Shown here: in pieces, positions 11,821 through 23,085 of the stretch | How positions within the stretch are numbered: the stretch's first letter is position 1 | Layout of the letters: the number at the start of each line of letters is the position of its first letter | Assembly (NCBI GenBank): GCA_017893485.1 | Contig: CM030360.1 | Location: 143,335,697-143,399,696 of the forward strand | Length of the DNA stretch: 64,000 nucleotides | From: Hemerocallis citrina | Lineage: Eukaryota > Streptophyta > Magnoliopsida > Asparagales > Asphodelaceae | Direction: 5' to 3' | Translations under genes and position numbers: made by a program | Notes under the pieces: generated by a model | What the model saw: the letters and a program-made list of their open reading frames with translations, nothing else | Told to the model about the DNA's origin: nothing | Databases searched by the model: none

Positions 11821-11833
11821 AAGGAGGGAGTGA
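11821..11833 (+). other. Polypurine tract, gypsy copy 1
   Basis: AAGGAGGGAGTGA lies directly before LTR 2, the expected plus-strand priming site. Confidence 0.8.
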
Positions 11834-14727
11834 TGTAGAATCCCGTAATTTCAAATATTATATTTATATTTGAAAATAAATTTAGATGTATTTTTGGAGA
11901 TTTAATGAATATTTTCATAAAATTTATCCTTTGAACACGTGCAAAACACGTGCAAATACTTTTGAGAAGTTGGCAAAAATTAAGTTTTCATCATGAAAAA
12001 TCATTATTTAATGTTTGTGATTTATTTAGTATTTTTCCAGATTTTTCTGAAATTTATTGGAGCTATTTGCAATTTTTGAGAAAAGAAGGACATTTTTGCA
12101 AATTTGACGTTTTTAAGGGTTAAAGTGCAAAATGTATATTCTGGACGTTTTGAACAGTATTAATTGAGATTTGGAATGTATATTTTCTTATAAATCCTAA
12201 TTTAAATGAGTTTTGATGGAATTTCCAAAGAACGATCTATATATGTAAATTTGTATTTTGGAAATGTTTGTTTTGCAAAGTTGGGGGTAAAACCCTAATT
12301 ATCAATCCGGCATATATAAGAGATTTTTCCCCAGCCGTCATTGCTGATAAAATACTGAATTTTGGGAGATTTATTTCGGTGGAGCAAGGAACTTTTGGAT
12401 CTAGCAAAAGGAGGATTCTTTTGTGGACTATTTTCAAATCTAAGGTGAGATATATAAAAATTGTTTTGTTGTTTGATGTATGTTTTGTTGTTTGATTTGA
12501 TGTTTTGCATGAAAGAAACTTGTCTTGTTGTTGATCAATGTGTGCAAGTATCATTAATATATTGACATGATGTTGGGAACAATTTAGATCTCGTAATGTG
12601 GTGTGATTCGTGTGAATAATTGTGAATGAAATAGTAGTTCGTTATTGTTAAAATTGTTTACTAAAGCATGTTGAGATTTGAGTGTGAACATCTGGACATT
12701 AGATCTATAAATCAGATTTTGATTTAGAATTATGAAAGAGAGTTAGATCTCGTAAAACCTTAAAGAAAGGATTTGTGATTTAGAACATGAGAACGTAGAT
12801 CTTGACATATTGATGTTTTGAGTGTTATATACATATACCTGATGAAGATTCGTTGAGATTTATTATTTTTCTGAATACGAACTATTTTCATAACATTGAT
12901 CATTAGAAAACTTCAGATTTTGATTTTTGTAATCAGACCTAAGTTTTGAAATCTGTAGGCCGACAGTCGACTGGCCTACTGTGCAGTCGACTGGTACGAG
13001 CCTGATACTGTATTATTAGAACCTTTGAAATAGTCATTCTGGACAGTCGACCTAGCCAGTAGGCAGTCGACTGGTCCACTGAGGAACATTATTTTGAAAA
13101 ATTTATTAGTCCTTTCTGGACAGTCGACCTATGACTCCTATAAGTCGACTTATATACTTAGAATATTTTTGAGAAATTATTGGAATTTACCTCGGGTAAG
13201 TCGACTGATCCCTTTTCTTAAGTCGACTGTTAAATGACTTAGTTTATTTTTGTGCAATCTTGAATTTGGTCTTCTGGACAGTCGACTTATCATCAGTATG
13301 AGTCGACTGATACTGAAGGATATTTGTAAGCTTCAGTGTTGATTCGAATGATTGGTATCTCAGATAATTTAGTATATACTTGTCATTTAGTTCAGTATTT
13401 GATTAAGCATTTGACTTTGAGATATTCAGTTGAGTATTTAATTTAAGACTTTCAGTTGAGCCACTTTTGTTTAGTGGAACTTTAGTTTAGACCTTTTGAG
13501 TTTGAGTCTCTAGTGGTGTGTGACCCTAGTATACCGGTGTTGAGTTATTTGTTGAGGCCCAGTGAGGCATTTCAGTTATTGGGATTTGAATTTAGGCCGG
13601 TAGGGTATACCACTCTAGGAGATTCGTTAAGTAATTAATCAACCCAAAATAATAAGGACAGGCACTAGTGGTGATATGATGAACGGGAACATGAGTCAAG
13701 AACCTCAGTATGGCTTCCGGTGTGGGACAATCTCCGGAATTATCACAGTAGATTATTAGTGGTGTGGGATATGTCTCTGGAATTATTCAAGTGAAATATC
13801 TTGGGTGTGGGACAATCTCTGGAATTATCACGGTAACTACTTGTGGTGTGGGATTGATCTCCGGAATTATCGGAGTCGAGGTAAAGCACATGTGGTATAT
13901 TGTGGTGACGTGTCAATGTTTCGGTGTGGGATGATCTCCGGAATTATTCAAGTGAAATATCTTGGGTGTGGGATCCATCTCCGGAATTATCGGGCATGAG
14001 ATACTATCCATGGTTTATCTTTATCTCGTAGTAGTCATCGTGTTAGGATTAGTTCATAATGCGGGGATTGAACCCTATGAAGTGAAGACGTTAAGGGCTT
14101 GCACCGAACCTATGTAGAATGGGATGCATAGACTTCGACAAGTACGCATTAGAGAGTCTGCATATAGAACTTGTGTTTTCCTGGCTTGGTTTTATGCATG
14201 TGGTTTATCGTGTTTTCCACACATGACACTTAGCTTAGTATCACTTGATATTTTATGTTACTGTCATTTCGTATTTCCCACATTCTTATTTAGTCCCAGT
14301 TGTTTAAGAATTTATGAGGTATGATCTTTATATTGTTTGTTTGTTGTTTATTTTTTTTATATTTCTCACACCATTTATGGCTGACCCCGTTAGTTTTTGG
14401 GGTTAGGGATCATCTCTAGCCTCACTTGTTGCAGGTAGTTGCTTAGAGTTGGAGATGGATTGCTTAAGTTGGTTTTGAGATATACTTGACTCATAAGAGA
14501 TTTGTGTAAAATTTGTAATAGCATTTGGAGATAGTTTGAGATGTAAATGAAAAGAAATATTGAGTTGAGTTTGTTTGAATTCCGCTGTGTATTGAAAATG
14601 ATTTGTTGTAATAAATGTTGGAAAATTTTTAGTGGTGTTGGTTATGTTTAATATTGCATTGAAGTGGATCACTGGGAATGTGCCACGTATTTTCTAAGAT
14701 ATCATATTAGAAATTCGGGGCGCTACA
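11834..14727 (+). repeat. Gypsy LTR 2 (shared middle LTR)
   Basis: TGTAGAATCC...GCGCTACA, 2894 bp. It serves as the 3' LTR of copy 1 and the 5' LTR of copy 2. By eye it shares several variants with LTR 3 that differ from LTR 1. Confidence 0.93.
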
Positions 14728-14732
14728 GAGAT

Positions 14733-14744
14733 TGGTATCAGAGC
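14733..14744 (+). other. Primer binding site, gypsy copy 2
   Basis: TGGTATCAGAGC five bases after LTR 2, tRNA-Met type. Confidence 0.9.
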
Positions 14745-14833
14745 GACGGCTTCAATAGTAATACTAAACATGACATAAAAATAACTTAGGTGTGGACACT
14801 AGATTGTGAGTACCTAGGTGTGGACATTAAAGA

Positions 14834-14957
14834 GTGAGTATCACATAGAATTGAATATGATGTTTTACCTTTGGGATTCAATTGAAATTTTGCCAAAGGA
14901 TATTGATGTGAGTTTGAATTGTGTGTGTGATGCTCTAACTTTTCCCTCGTTTTGCAG
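14834..14957 (+). other. Candidate leader intron, gypsy copy 2
   Basis: Same GTGAGT donor and TTTTGCAG acceptor as copy 1, ending nine bases before the Gag ATG at 14966. Confidence 0.4.
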
Positions 14958-14965
14958 TATTCGAA

Positions 14966-17900
14966 ATGGTTGCACCCAGGGGCAGGAATGGTGGCAACAA
15001 TGAGGATGGATCTGGTAGTTCCGGAGGAAATTGGATCGACCTTGAGGCTGAATTTGACAAGGTGTACCAGACACTGAACACGCTGATGGCATTCAACGTG
15101 GCACAGCAACAAGCGCAGCAGCAGAATCCGCAGCCGAATCATGGAGCTGGACATGGATTGGTGAACGCCGATTCTATTAAGCAGATTGCATCCTTTAAAA
15201 GGATGAGGCCACCAGTCTTTAAGGGGCAAGCTGATCCAACCGCAGCAGATGATTGGATTCGAAAGATGGAGACGATCTTCGAGGTATCGGAGACTCCAGC
15301 AGCCAGCAAGGTGAAGTTAGCTTCGATGCAGCTTGAGAAGGACGCTGGTGTCTGGTGGGAGTCAGTGAAAAGGGCTTTGGGAGACCAGCCGTTGACTTGG
15401 GAAGCTTTTCTGGAGGAGTTCAGAGATCGCTTCTTTCCCCTAGATGTTCAGGAGAAGAAGGCGACTGAGTTCTTGAACCTTCAGCAGGGCAGCATGACCG
15501 TGCGGGAGTATGAGACCAAATTTGCTCAACTTTCGCGGTATGCGCCAGAGTTGGTTGTTGACGAAGCAAAGAAGGCCAAAAAGTTTGAGCAGGGCTTGAG
15601 GCCAAGCTTGAGGTCGAGGATGATCCCGTTGGGCATCAGAGGATTCGACAAGCTGGTTAGGAGAGCAGCCATGACTGAGGAGGATATGGACCAGTTCCAG
15701 AAGAAGCAAGATACATGGAACCGGAACAAGAGGCCAGCATCTGGCCAAAGTGGGAAGGGATTCCCAGTGAAGCAGGCCAAATTCAGTGATCCAGTGCAGA
15801 AGGCACCTGTAGCTCAAGGGGTGACCTGTTATTATTACAAGGAGGCAGGACATTACAGGTCAGCATGTCCGAAGTTGGCAAAGCAGGTTTGTTCCCAGTG
15901 TGGGCAGGCAGGACATTCTCAGTCTCATTGTCCACAATCGAAGAAGGATGGTTCTGGTGGGAGCAAATTTCAGAAGAGGCAAGGGCGAGTATTTGCATTA
16001 ACCGAGGAAGACGCTGGTAACTCGGAAAATGTAATACAGGGTATGCAAGAATTTTGAATTTTATTTTTGAATCAATGTAATAAGTGAAACCTTTATTTGA
16101 GAACAATTTAAGATTGAGTATCATTCTTATTGTAATAGGAGTTGTTTTTATTAATGGAATAAAGGCAAAGGTTTTATTTGACACTGGTTCATCGCATATA
16201 TTTGTATCGCCAAGTTTTGCAAAGATCTTAGGTGTGGAACCGAAGTTGTTTCCAGACAGGGTTTTGTCGGTGGCAACGCCGTCAGGTGAAGAGCTGATTG
16301 CGGATCGATATTACGAGGGCTGTGATATCGAGATTGGTGGGAGGTTGTTCGTCATTGATATGATCGAGCTGAAAGTTTTGGGTGTGGATGTCATCGTGGG
16401 CATTGATTGGATGGCAATATATGATGCCACAATCGAATGCAAGCAGAAGGAGGTGTTAGTGAAAGCACCAGGTGGACCTGCAGTGACTTTCCAAGGGAAG
16501 AAGAAGATTCCGAAGGTGACTGCAACGGTATCTAAGATGGCAATTTTAGATGAAGTCAAGAGCATTCCGGTTGTCAGAGATTTTCCTCAGGTGTTCTTGG
16601 ATGATTTTCCAGGATTACCGCCGCAGAGAGATGTGGAGTTTTGCATTAATGTTAAGCCAGGGAATGCGCCGATTTCCAAGGCTCCGTACAGGATGGCACC
16701 TGTAGAGCAGGATGAAATGAAGAAGCAGATTGAGGAGCTGTTGAGCAAAGGGCTTATCAGGCCGAGTTCTTCTCCGTGGGGATCGCCAGTGTTGTTGGTC
16801 AAGAAGAAGGATGGGTCAATGAGGATGTGCATTGACTACCGGAAGTTGAACAGGGTGACTATTCAGAACAAGTATCCGTTGCCGCGGATTGATGACTTGT
16901 TCGACAGGCTTCGAGGAGCAACTGTATTTTCGAAGATTGACTTGAGGTCAGGGTATCATCAGGTACGAGTCAAGGAGGAAGATGTGAGTAAGACAGCTTT
17001 CAGGACTCGTCATGGGCTCTATGAGTTTCTGGTAATGCCATTCGGGTTGACGAATGCGCCCGCTGTTTTCATGGATATGATGAATCGGGTTTTGAGGCCA
17101 TTTATTGACTCCTTCGTGGTAGCATTCATCGATGATATTTTGGTGTATTCAGAGTCGGAGGAGGAGAATTCTACGCACTTGACAGCGGTATTACAGAAGT
17201 TGCAGGAACATAGCTTGTATGCCAAGTTGTCGAAGTGTGAGTTTTGGAAGTCCGAGGTAGCTTTCCTTGGTCATATTCTATCTAAGGAGGGAGTAGCTAC
17301 TGATCCTCAGAAAGTTGAACCAGTGAAGGATTGGCCCAGGCCGACGTCTGTGAAGGAAGTCAGAAGTTTCTTGGGATTAGCTGGTTACTACAGGAGATTT
17401 ATTCAGGGATATTCTCATATTACAGTTCCTTTGACAGGTTTGACCCGGAAGAGTGTGGCATTTGTGTGGACAGTTAAGTGCGAGGAGAGTTTCCTTGAGT
17501 TAAAGGAAAGGATGACTACTGCACCTATCTGAGCTTTGCCGCAAGCTGGGAAGCATTATGATATCTACAGTGATGCATCTCTCAGAGGTTTGGCATGTGT
17601 CTTGATGCAAGAAGGCAAGGTCATTGCTTATGGTTCGAGGCAACTGCGTCCGCATGAGAAGAATTATCCGATGCATGATTTGGAGCTAGCAGCTATCATT
17701 TATGCCTTGAAGCTGTGGAGGCATTATGTTTATGGTGAGAAGGTTAATATGTACACCGACCACAAGAGCCTGAAGTACATTTATCAGCAGAGGGATCTTA
17801 ATCTTAGGCAGAGAAGGTGGTTGGAGGTATTGGAAGACATTCGTCCCGAGATCAAGTATCATCCGGGCAAAGCGAATGTGGTGGCTGATGGACTTAGCAG

Positions 17901-19452
17901 GAAGAGTAGTTTATCGAGTTTGATCACTACTCGCAGTGAGTTGGCAGCAGAGATCGATCAGGCCGGTATCGAGGCGGTACTGCAAGGTTTAGGGGCATCT
18001 TTGGCTCAGTTGAGGCTGCAGCCGTCCTTGAGAGAGAGGATTGTGGAAGGTCAGAGATCAAATTCAGAGATTCAGAAGATGTTGCAACAGGTTTCAGAAG
18101 GCAAGCTGTCAAAGTTTCGTGTCGAAGATGGAGTTCTATGGATGGGTGAGAGGTTGTGTGTTCCAGATAATGCAGATTTGAAAGAGAGTATTTTGCAGGA
18201 AGCACACAGTACATTGTTGTCAGTTCATCCAGGAGGGACGAAGATGTACAGGGACATCAAACAGCATTTTTGGTGGGCTGGTATGAAGCGGGATGTAGCA
18301 GATTTTGTGGCAAGGTGTCTGACTTGTCAGCAGATCAAAGCAGAAAATCAGAAACCTGGAGGTTTGCTACAGCCGTTACCCATTCCGGAGTGGAAGTGGG
18401 AGAATATCAGTATGGATTTCATCACAGGTTTGCCGAGGAGTTCGAAGGGCAATGACTCGATTTGGGTTGTTGTGGACCGTTTGACTAAGTCGGCTCACTT
18501 TCTAGCCATGAAGATTACTTGGTCGATGGAGAAATTGGCTGAGTTGTACATTGGGGAAATTGTGAGACTTCATGGAGTTCCTGTGTCGATTGTTTCCGAC
18601 AGAGATGCAATGTTTACTTCAAGATTTTGGAAGAGCCTACAAGCAGCTTTAGGCACCAGAACTGATTTCAGTACTGCTTTTCATCCACAGACCGATGGTC
18701 AGACTGAGAGGGTGAATCGAGTGCTGGAAGATATGTTGAGAGCTTGTGTTATGGATTTCAGTGGTAGTTGGGAGAGATACTTGGCATTGGTTGAGTTTGC
18801 TTATAACAACGGTTACCATGCGAGTATTGGGATGGCACCGTATGAGGCGTTGTACGGGAGTAGGTGCAGGACACCTGTTTATTGGTATGAGGTTGGCGAG
18901 AGGCAGATGTATGGTCCCGAGATCGTGCAGCAGACATCAGAGCAGATTGAGCTGATTCGCAAGAGATTGGTTGAGGCTCAGAGTCGGCAGAAGAGTTATG
19001 CTGATACACGACGAAGGGACTTGGAGTTTGAAGTTGGGGATGCAGTTTTCCTCAAGGTTTCTCCGTCCAAAGGAGTGATCAGGTTTGGTAAGGGAGGCAA
19101 GTTGGCACCAAGGTATATTGGTCCATACAGGATCATGGAGCGGATTGGCAAGACCGCTTATAGATTGAAGCTTCCAGAGGAGTTGGCACAAGTGCATGAT
19201 GTATTCCATGTGTCGTTGTTGAGGAAGTATGTGCCAGATCAGAATCATCAGTTGGTAGAGATTCCTGAAGGATTACAGGTGAACTTGAGTTATAAGGAAC
19301 AACCTGTTGAGATCGTTGACCGTAGAGAGAAAGTTCTCAGGCGCAACGTGATACCTATGGTCAAGGTGTTGTGGAGGAATTAGCAGTTTGAGGATGCTAC
19401 TTGAGAGCCTGAGGATCGCATGCAGAAGGATTTTCCTGAACTTTTTGTATGA
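14966..19452 (+). pseudogene. Gypsy Gag-Pol polyprotein, copy 2 (nearly intact)
   Basis: Gag is open from 14966 to the candidate splice donor at 16040. It has two CCHC knuckles, the first altered (CYYYKEAGHYRSAC, second Cys to Tyr). Past the 98-bp intron, protease (LFDTGSSH) and RT ([25 protein letters not shown]) are open to TGA 17530-17532, at the RT/RNase H junction. RNase H (YSDASLRGLACVL), integrase and the tail then run to TAG 19381-19383 and TGA 19402-19404. The first and last TGA are also present in copy 1; TAG 19381 replaces a Gln codon of copy 1. Only three stops and one knuckle change separate it from an intact frame, so it is much better preserved than copy 1. Confidence 0.92.
16041..16138 (+). 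other. Candidate Gag-Pol intron, gypsy copy 2
   Basis: 98 bp with GTATGC donor and TTGTAATAG acceptor. It is the same length and phase as in copy 1. Removal gives ...[15 protein letters not shown] with no frameshift; retention ends Gag at TGA 16055-16057. Confidence 0.65.
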
Positions 19453-19637
19453 GTGTATTTCTGTTATGTGATTGTAATTCTTCGAATGATAGTACTCTGA
19501 TTTGAGTTGTATTTCTTCTATTTTGATTGAGTTGTCTTATGCAATTGTTTGAATTATGTTCACATTTATGAGATGTTGATTCTTTGATGATATGTTGTTT
19601 GACTCATTAGTAGTAGTTCTGAGGACAGAACTCTTCT

Positions 19638-19650
19638 AAGGAGGGAGTGA
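19638..19650 (+). other. Polypurine tract, gypsy copy 2
   Basis: AAGGAGGGAGTGA immediately before LTR 3. Confidence 0.8.
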
Positions 19651-22533
19651 TGTAGAATCCCGTAATTTCAAATATTATATTTATATTTGAAAATAAAATT
19701 AAATGTATTTTTGGAGATTTAATGAATATTTTCAGAAAATTTATCCTTTAAACACGTGCAAAATACGTGCAAATACTTTTGAGAAGTTGGAAAAAATTAA
19801 GTTTTCATCATGAAAAATCATTATTTAATGTTTGTGATTTATTTAGCATTTTTCCAGATTCTGAAATTTATTGGAGCTATTTGCAATTTTTGAGAAAAGA
19901 AGGACTTTTTTGCAAATTTGACGTTTTTAAGGGTTAAAGTGCAAAATGTATATTCTGGACGTCTTGAACAGTATTAATTGAGATTTGGAATGTATATTTT
20001 CTTATAAATCCTAATTTAAATGAGTTTTGATGGAATTTCCAAAGAACGATCTATATATGTAAATTTGTATTTTGGAAATGGTTGTTTTGCAAAGTTGCGG
20101 GTAAAACCCTAATTATCAATCCGGCATATATAAGAGATTTTTCCCCAGCCGTCATTGCTGATAATATACTGAATTTTGGGAGATTTATTTCGGTGGAGCA
20201 AGGAACTTTTGGATCTAGCAAAAGGAGGATTCTTTTGTGGACTATTTTCAAATCTAAGGTGAGATATATAAAAATTGTTTTGTTGTTTGATGTATGTTTT
20301 GTTGTTTGATTTGATGTTTTGCATGAAAGAAACTTGTCTTGTTGTTGATCTATGTGTGCAAGTATCATTGATATATTGACATGATGTTGGGAACAATTTA
20401 GATCTCGTAATGTGGTGTGAATCGTGAGAATAATTGTGAATGAAATAGTAGATCGTTATTGTTAAAATTGTTTACTAAAGCATGTTGAGATTTGAGTGTG
20501 AACATCTAGACATTAGATCTATAAATCAGATTTTGATTTAGAATTATGAAAGAGAGTTAGATCTCGTAAAACCTTAAAGAAAGGATTTGTGATTTAGAAC
20601 ATGTGAACGTAGATCTTGACATATTGATGTTTTGAGTGTTATATACATACACCTGATGAAGATTCGTTGAGATTTATTATTTTTCTGAATACGGACTATT
20701 TTCATAACATTGATCATTAGAAAACTTCAGATTTTGATTTTTGTAATCAGACCTAAGTTTTGAAATCTGTAGGCCGACAGTCGACTGGCCTACTGTGCAG
20801 TCGACTGGTACGAGCCTGATACTGTATTATTGGAACCTTTGAAATAGTCATTCTGGACAGTCGACCTAGCCAGTAGGCAGTCGACTGGTCCACTGAGGAA
20901 TATTATTTTGAAAAATTTATTAGTCCTTTCTGGACAGTCGACCTATGACTCCTTTAAGTCGACTTATATACTTAGACTATTTTTGAGAAATTATTGGAAT
21001 TTACCTCGGGTAAGTCGACTGATCCCTTTCCTTAAGTCGACTGTTAAATGACTTAGTTTATTTTTGTGCAATCTTGAATTTGGTCTTCTGGACAGTCGAC
21101 TTATCATCAGTATGAGTCGACTGATACTGAAGGATATTTGTAAGCTTCAGTGTTGATTCGAATGATTGGTATCTCAGATAATTTAGTATATACTTGTCAT
21201 TTAGTTCAGTATTTGATTAAGCATTTGACTTTGAGATATTCAGTTGAGTATTTAATTTAAGACTTTCAGTTGAGCCACTTTTGTTTAGTGGAACTTTAGT
21301 TTAGACCTTTTGAGTTTGAGTCTCTAGTGGTGTGTGACCCTAGTATACCGGTGTTGAGTTATTTATTGAGGCCCAGTGAGGCATTTCAGTTATTGGGATT
21401 TGAATTTAGGCCGGTAGGGTATACCACTCTAGGAGATTCGTTAAGTAATTAATCAACCCAAAATAATAAGGACAGGCACTAGTGGTGATATGATGAACGG
21501 GAACATGAGTCAAGAACCTCAGTATGGCTTCCGGTGTGGGACAATCTCCGGAATTATCACAGTAGATTATTAGTGGTGTGGGATATGTCTCCGGAATTAT
21601 TCAAGTGAAATATCTTGGGTGTGGGACAATCTCCGGAATTATCACGGTAACTACTTGTGGTGTGGGATTGATCTCCGGAATTATCGGAGTCGAGGTGAAG
21701 CACATGTGGTATATTGTGGTGACGTGTCAATGTTTCGGTGTGGGATGATCTCCGGAATTATTCAAGTGAAATATCTTGGGTGTGGGATCCATCTCCGGAA
21801 TTATCGGGCATGAGATACTATCCATGGTTTATCTTTATCTCGTAGTAGTCATCGTGTTAGGATTAGTTCATAACGCGGGGATTGAACCCTATGAAGTGAA
21901 GACGTTAAGGGCTTGCACCGAACCTATGTAGAATGGGATGCATAGACTTCGACAAGTACGCATTAGAGAGTCTGCATATAGAACTTGTGTTTTCTTGGCT
22001 TGGTTTTATGCATGTGGTTTTTCGTGTTTTCCACACATGACACTTAGCTTAGTATCACTTGATATTTTATGTTACTGTCATTTCGTATTTTCCACATTTT
22101 TATTTAGTACCTGTTGTTTAAGAATTTATGATGTATGATCTTTATGTTGTTTGTTTTTTGTTTATTTTTTTTATATTTCTCACACCATTTATGGCTGACC
22201 CCGTTAGTTTTGGGGGTTAGGGATCATCTCTAGCCTCACTTGTTGCAGGTAGTTGCTTAGAGTTGGAGATGGACTGCTTAAGTTGGTTTTGAGATATACT
22301 TGACTCATAAGAGATTTGTGTAAAATTTGTAATAGCATTTGGAGATAATTTGAGATGTAAATGAAAAGAAATATTGAGTTGAGTTTGTTTGAATTCCGCT
22401 GTGTATTGAAAATGATTTGTTGTAATAAATGTTGGAAAATTTTTAGTGGTGTTGGTTATGTTTAATATTGCATTGAAGTGGATCACTGGGAATGTGCCAC
22501 GTATTTTCTAAGATATCATATTAGAAATTCGGG
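19651..22533 (+). repeat. Gypsy LTR 3, 3' end truncated
   Basis: Collinear with the other LTRs until GAAATTCGGG at about 22533, then diverges, lacking the final GCGCTACA. A deletion or rearrangement joined it to the LINE-bearing sequence. Confidence 0.88.
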
Positions 22534-23085
22534 ACGGGCCACGTCATCCGACCCATATCAAAAACACATAGAAACAACAGCACAACTGACAAGTACATTA
22601 ATAACCAATCCAGCAAGCATCAAAACATCAACATAACCGAGTAGCAACAATCATCTAGTGACTCATAATAGTAGCCAAAAACACAATACAAACATGACAG
22701 AGAGTCGCCACCTGAAACTTAGCAATTGAATTGAAAATAAACGATGAAAAGAAGAGGGGAGGAAACTCCATAAACATAGAAAAAGAACAACAGTAAGATA
22801 CAAAAACCTGCACACAAAACAGTCAAAACAAAGAGAACAAAGCAAGTAGACCACCTCGGCCACCGATGATGCCTAGCTTTGCAAAGAAAATACTCAGAAC
22901 ATGAGCGAAGAACAAAAAGAATAAAAGAGAAAAAAGGTAAATCAATATTAGTCAGAAAGAAACATTAAATAGAAAGAGAAGAAAAGGCAACAACCATATT
23001 AAGATTGGTTAACCGAAGCTTAGCCAATTAGTTATGAGGGATAATCCGAGCACAAAAGTTAGACAAAAAAAGGAGATCATCAATT
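22534..23085. other. Sequence between gypsy array and LINE coding remnant
   Basis: A-rich plus strand with no recognised gene. It may be the 3' untranslated part of the minus-strand LINE, but I see no clear poly-T tail marking its end. Confidence 0.35.

Larger units (their letters stand above)
4030..22533 (+). mobile_element. Tandem Ty3/gypsy chromovirus array (LTR-int-LTR-int-LTR)
   Basis: Three near-identical LTRs of about 2.9 kb alternate with two collinear internal regions of 4913 and 4923 bp. The ten-base difference between internals is explained by a 9-bp deletion in RT and one base after the primer site of copy 1. Domain order (Gag, PR, RT, RH, INT, chromodomain-like tail) and long LTRs fit the Tekay/Del chromovirus group. 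The left boundary lies inside a copia gag. The right LTR lacks about eight terminal bases, so no target duplication can be read. Such three-LTR dimers are usually made by unequal recombination between LTRs or by insertion into a sister copy. Confidence 0.9.

Noticed and set aside
4030..22533. Endogenous pararetrovirus
   Set aside because: Flanking LTRs, polypurine tracts, integrase and a chromodomain-like tail identify a Ty3/gypsy chromovirus; no movement or coat protein is present.
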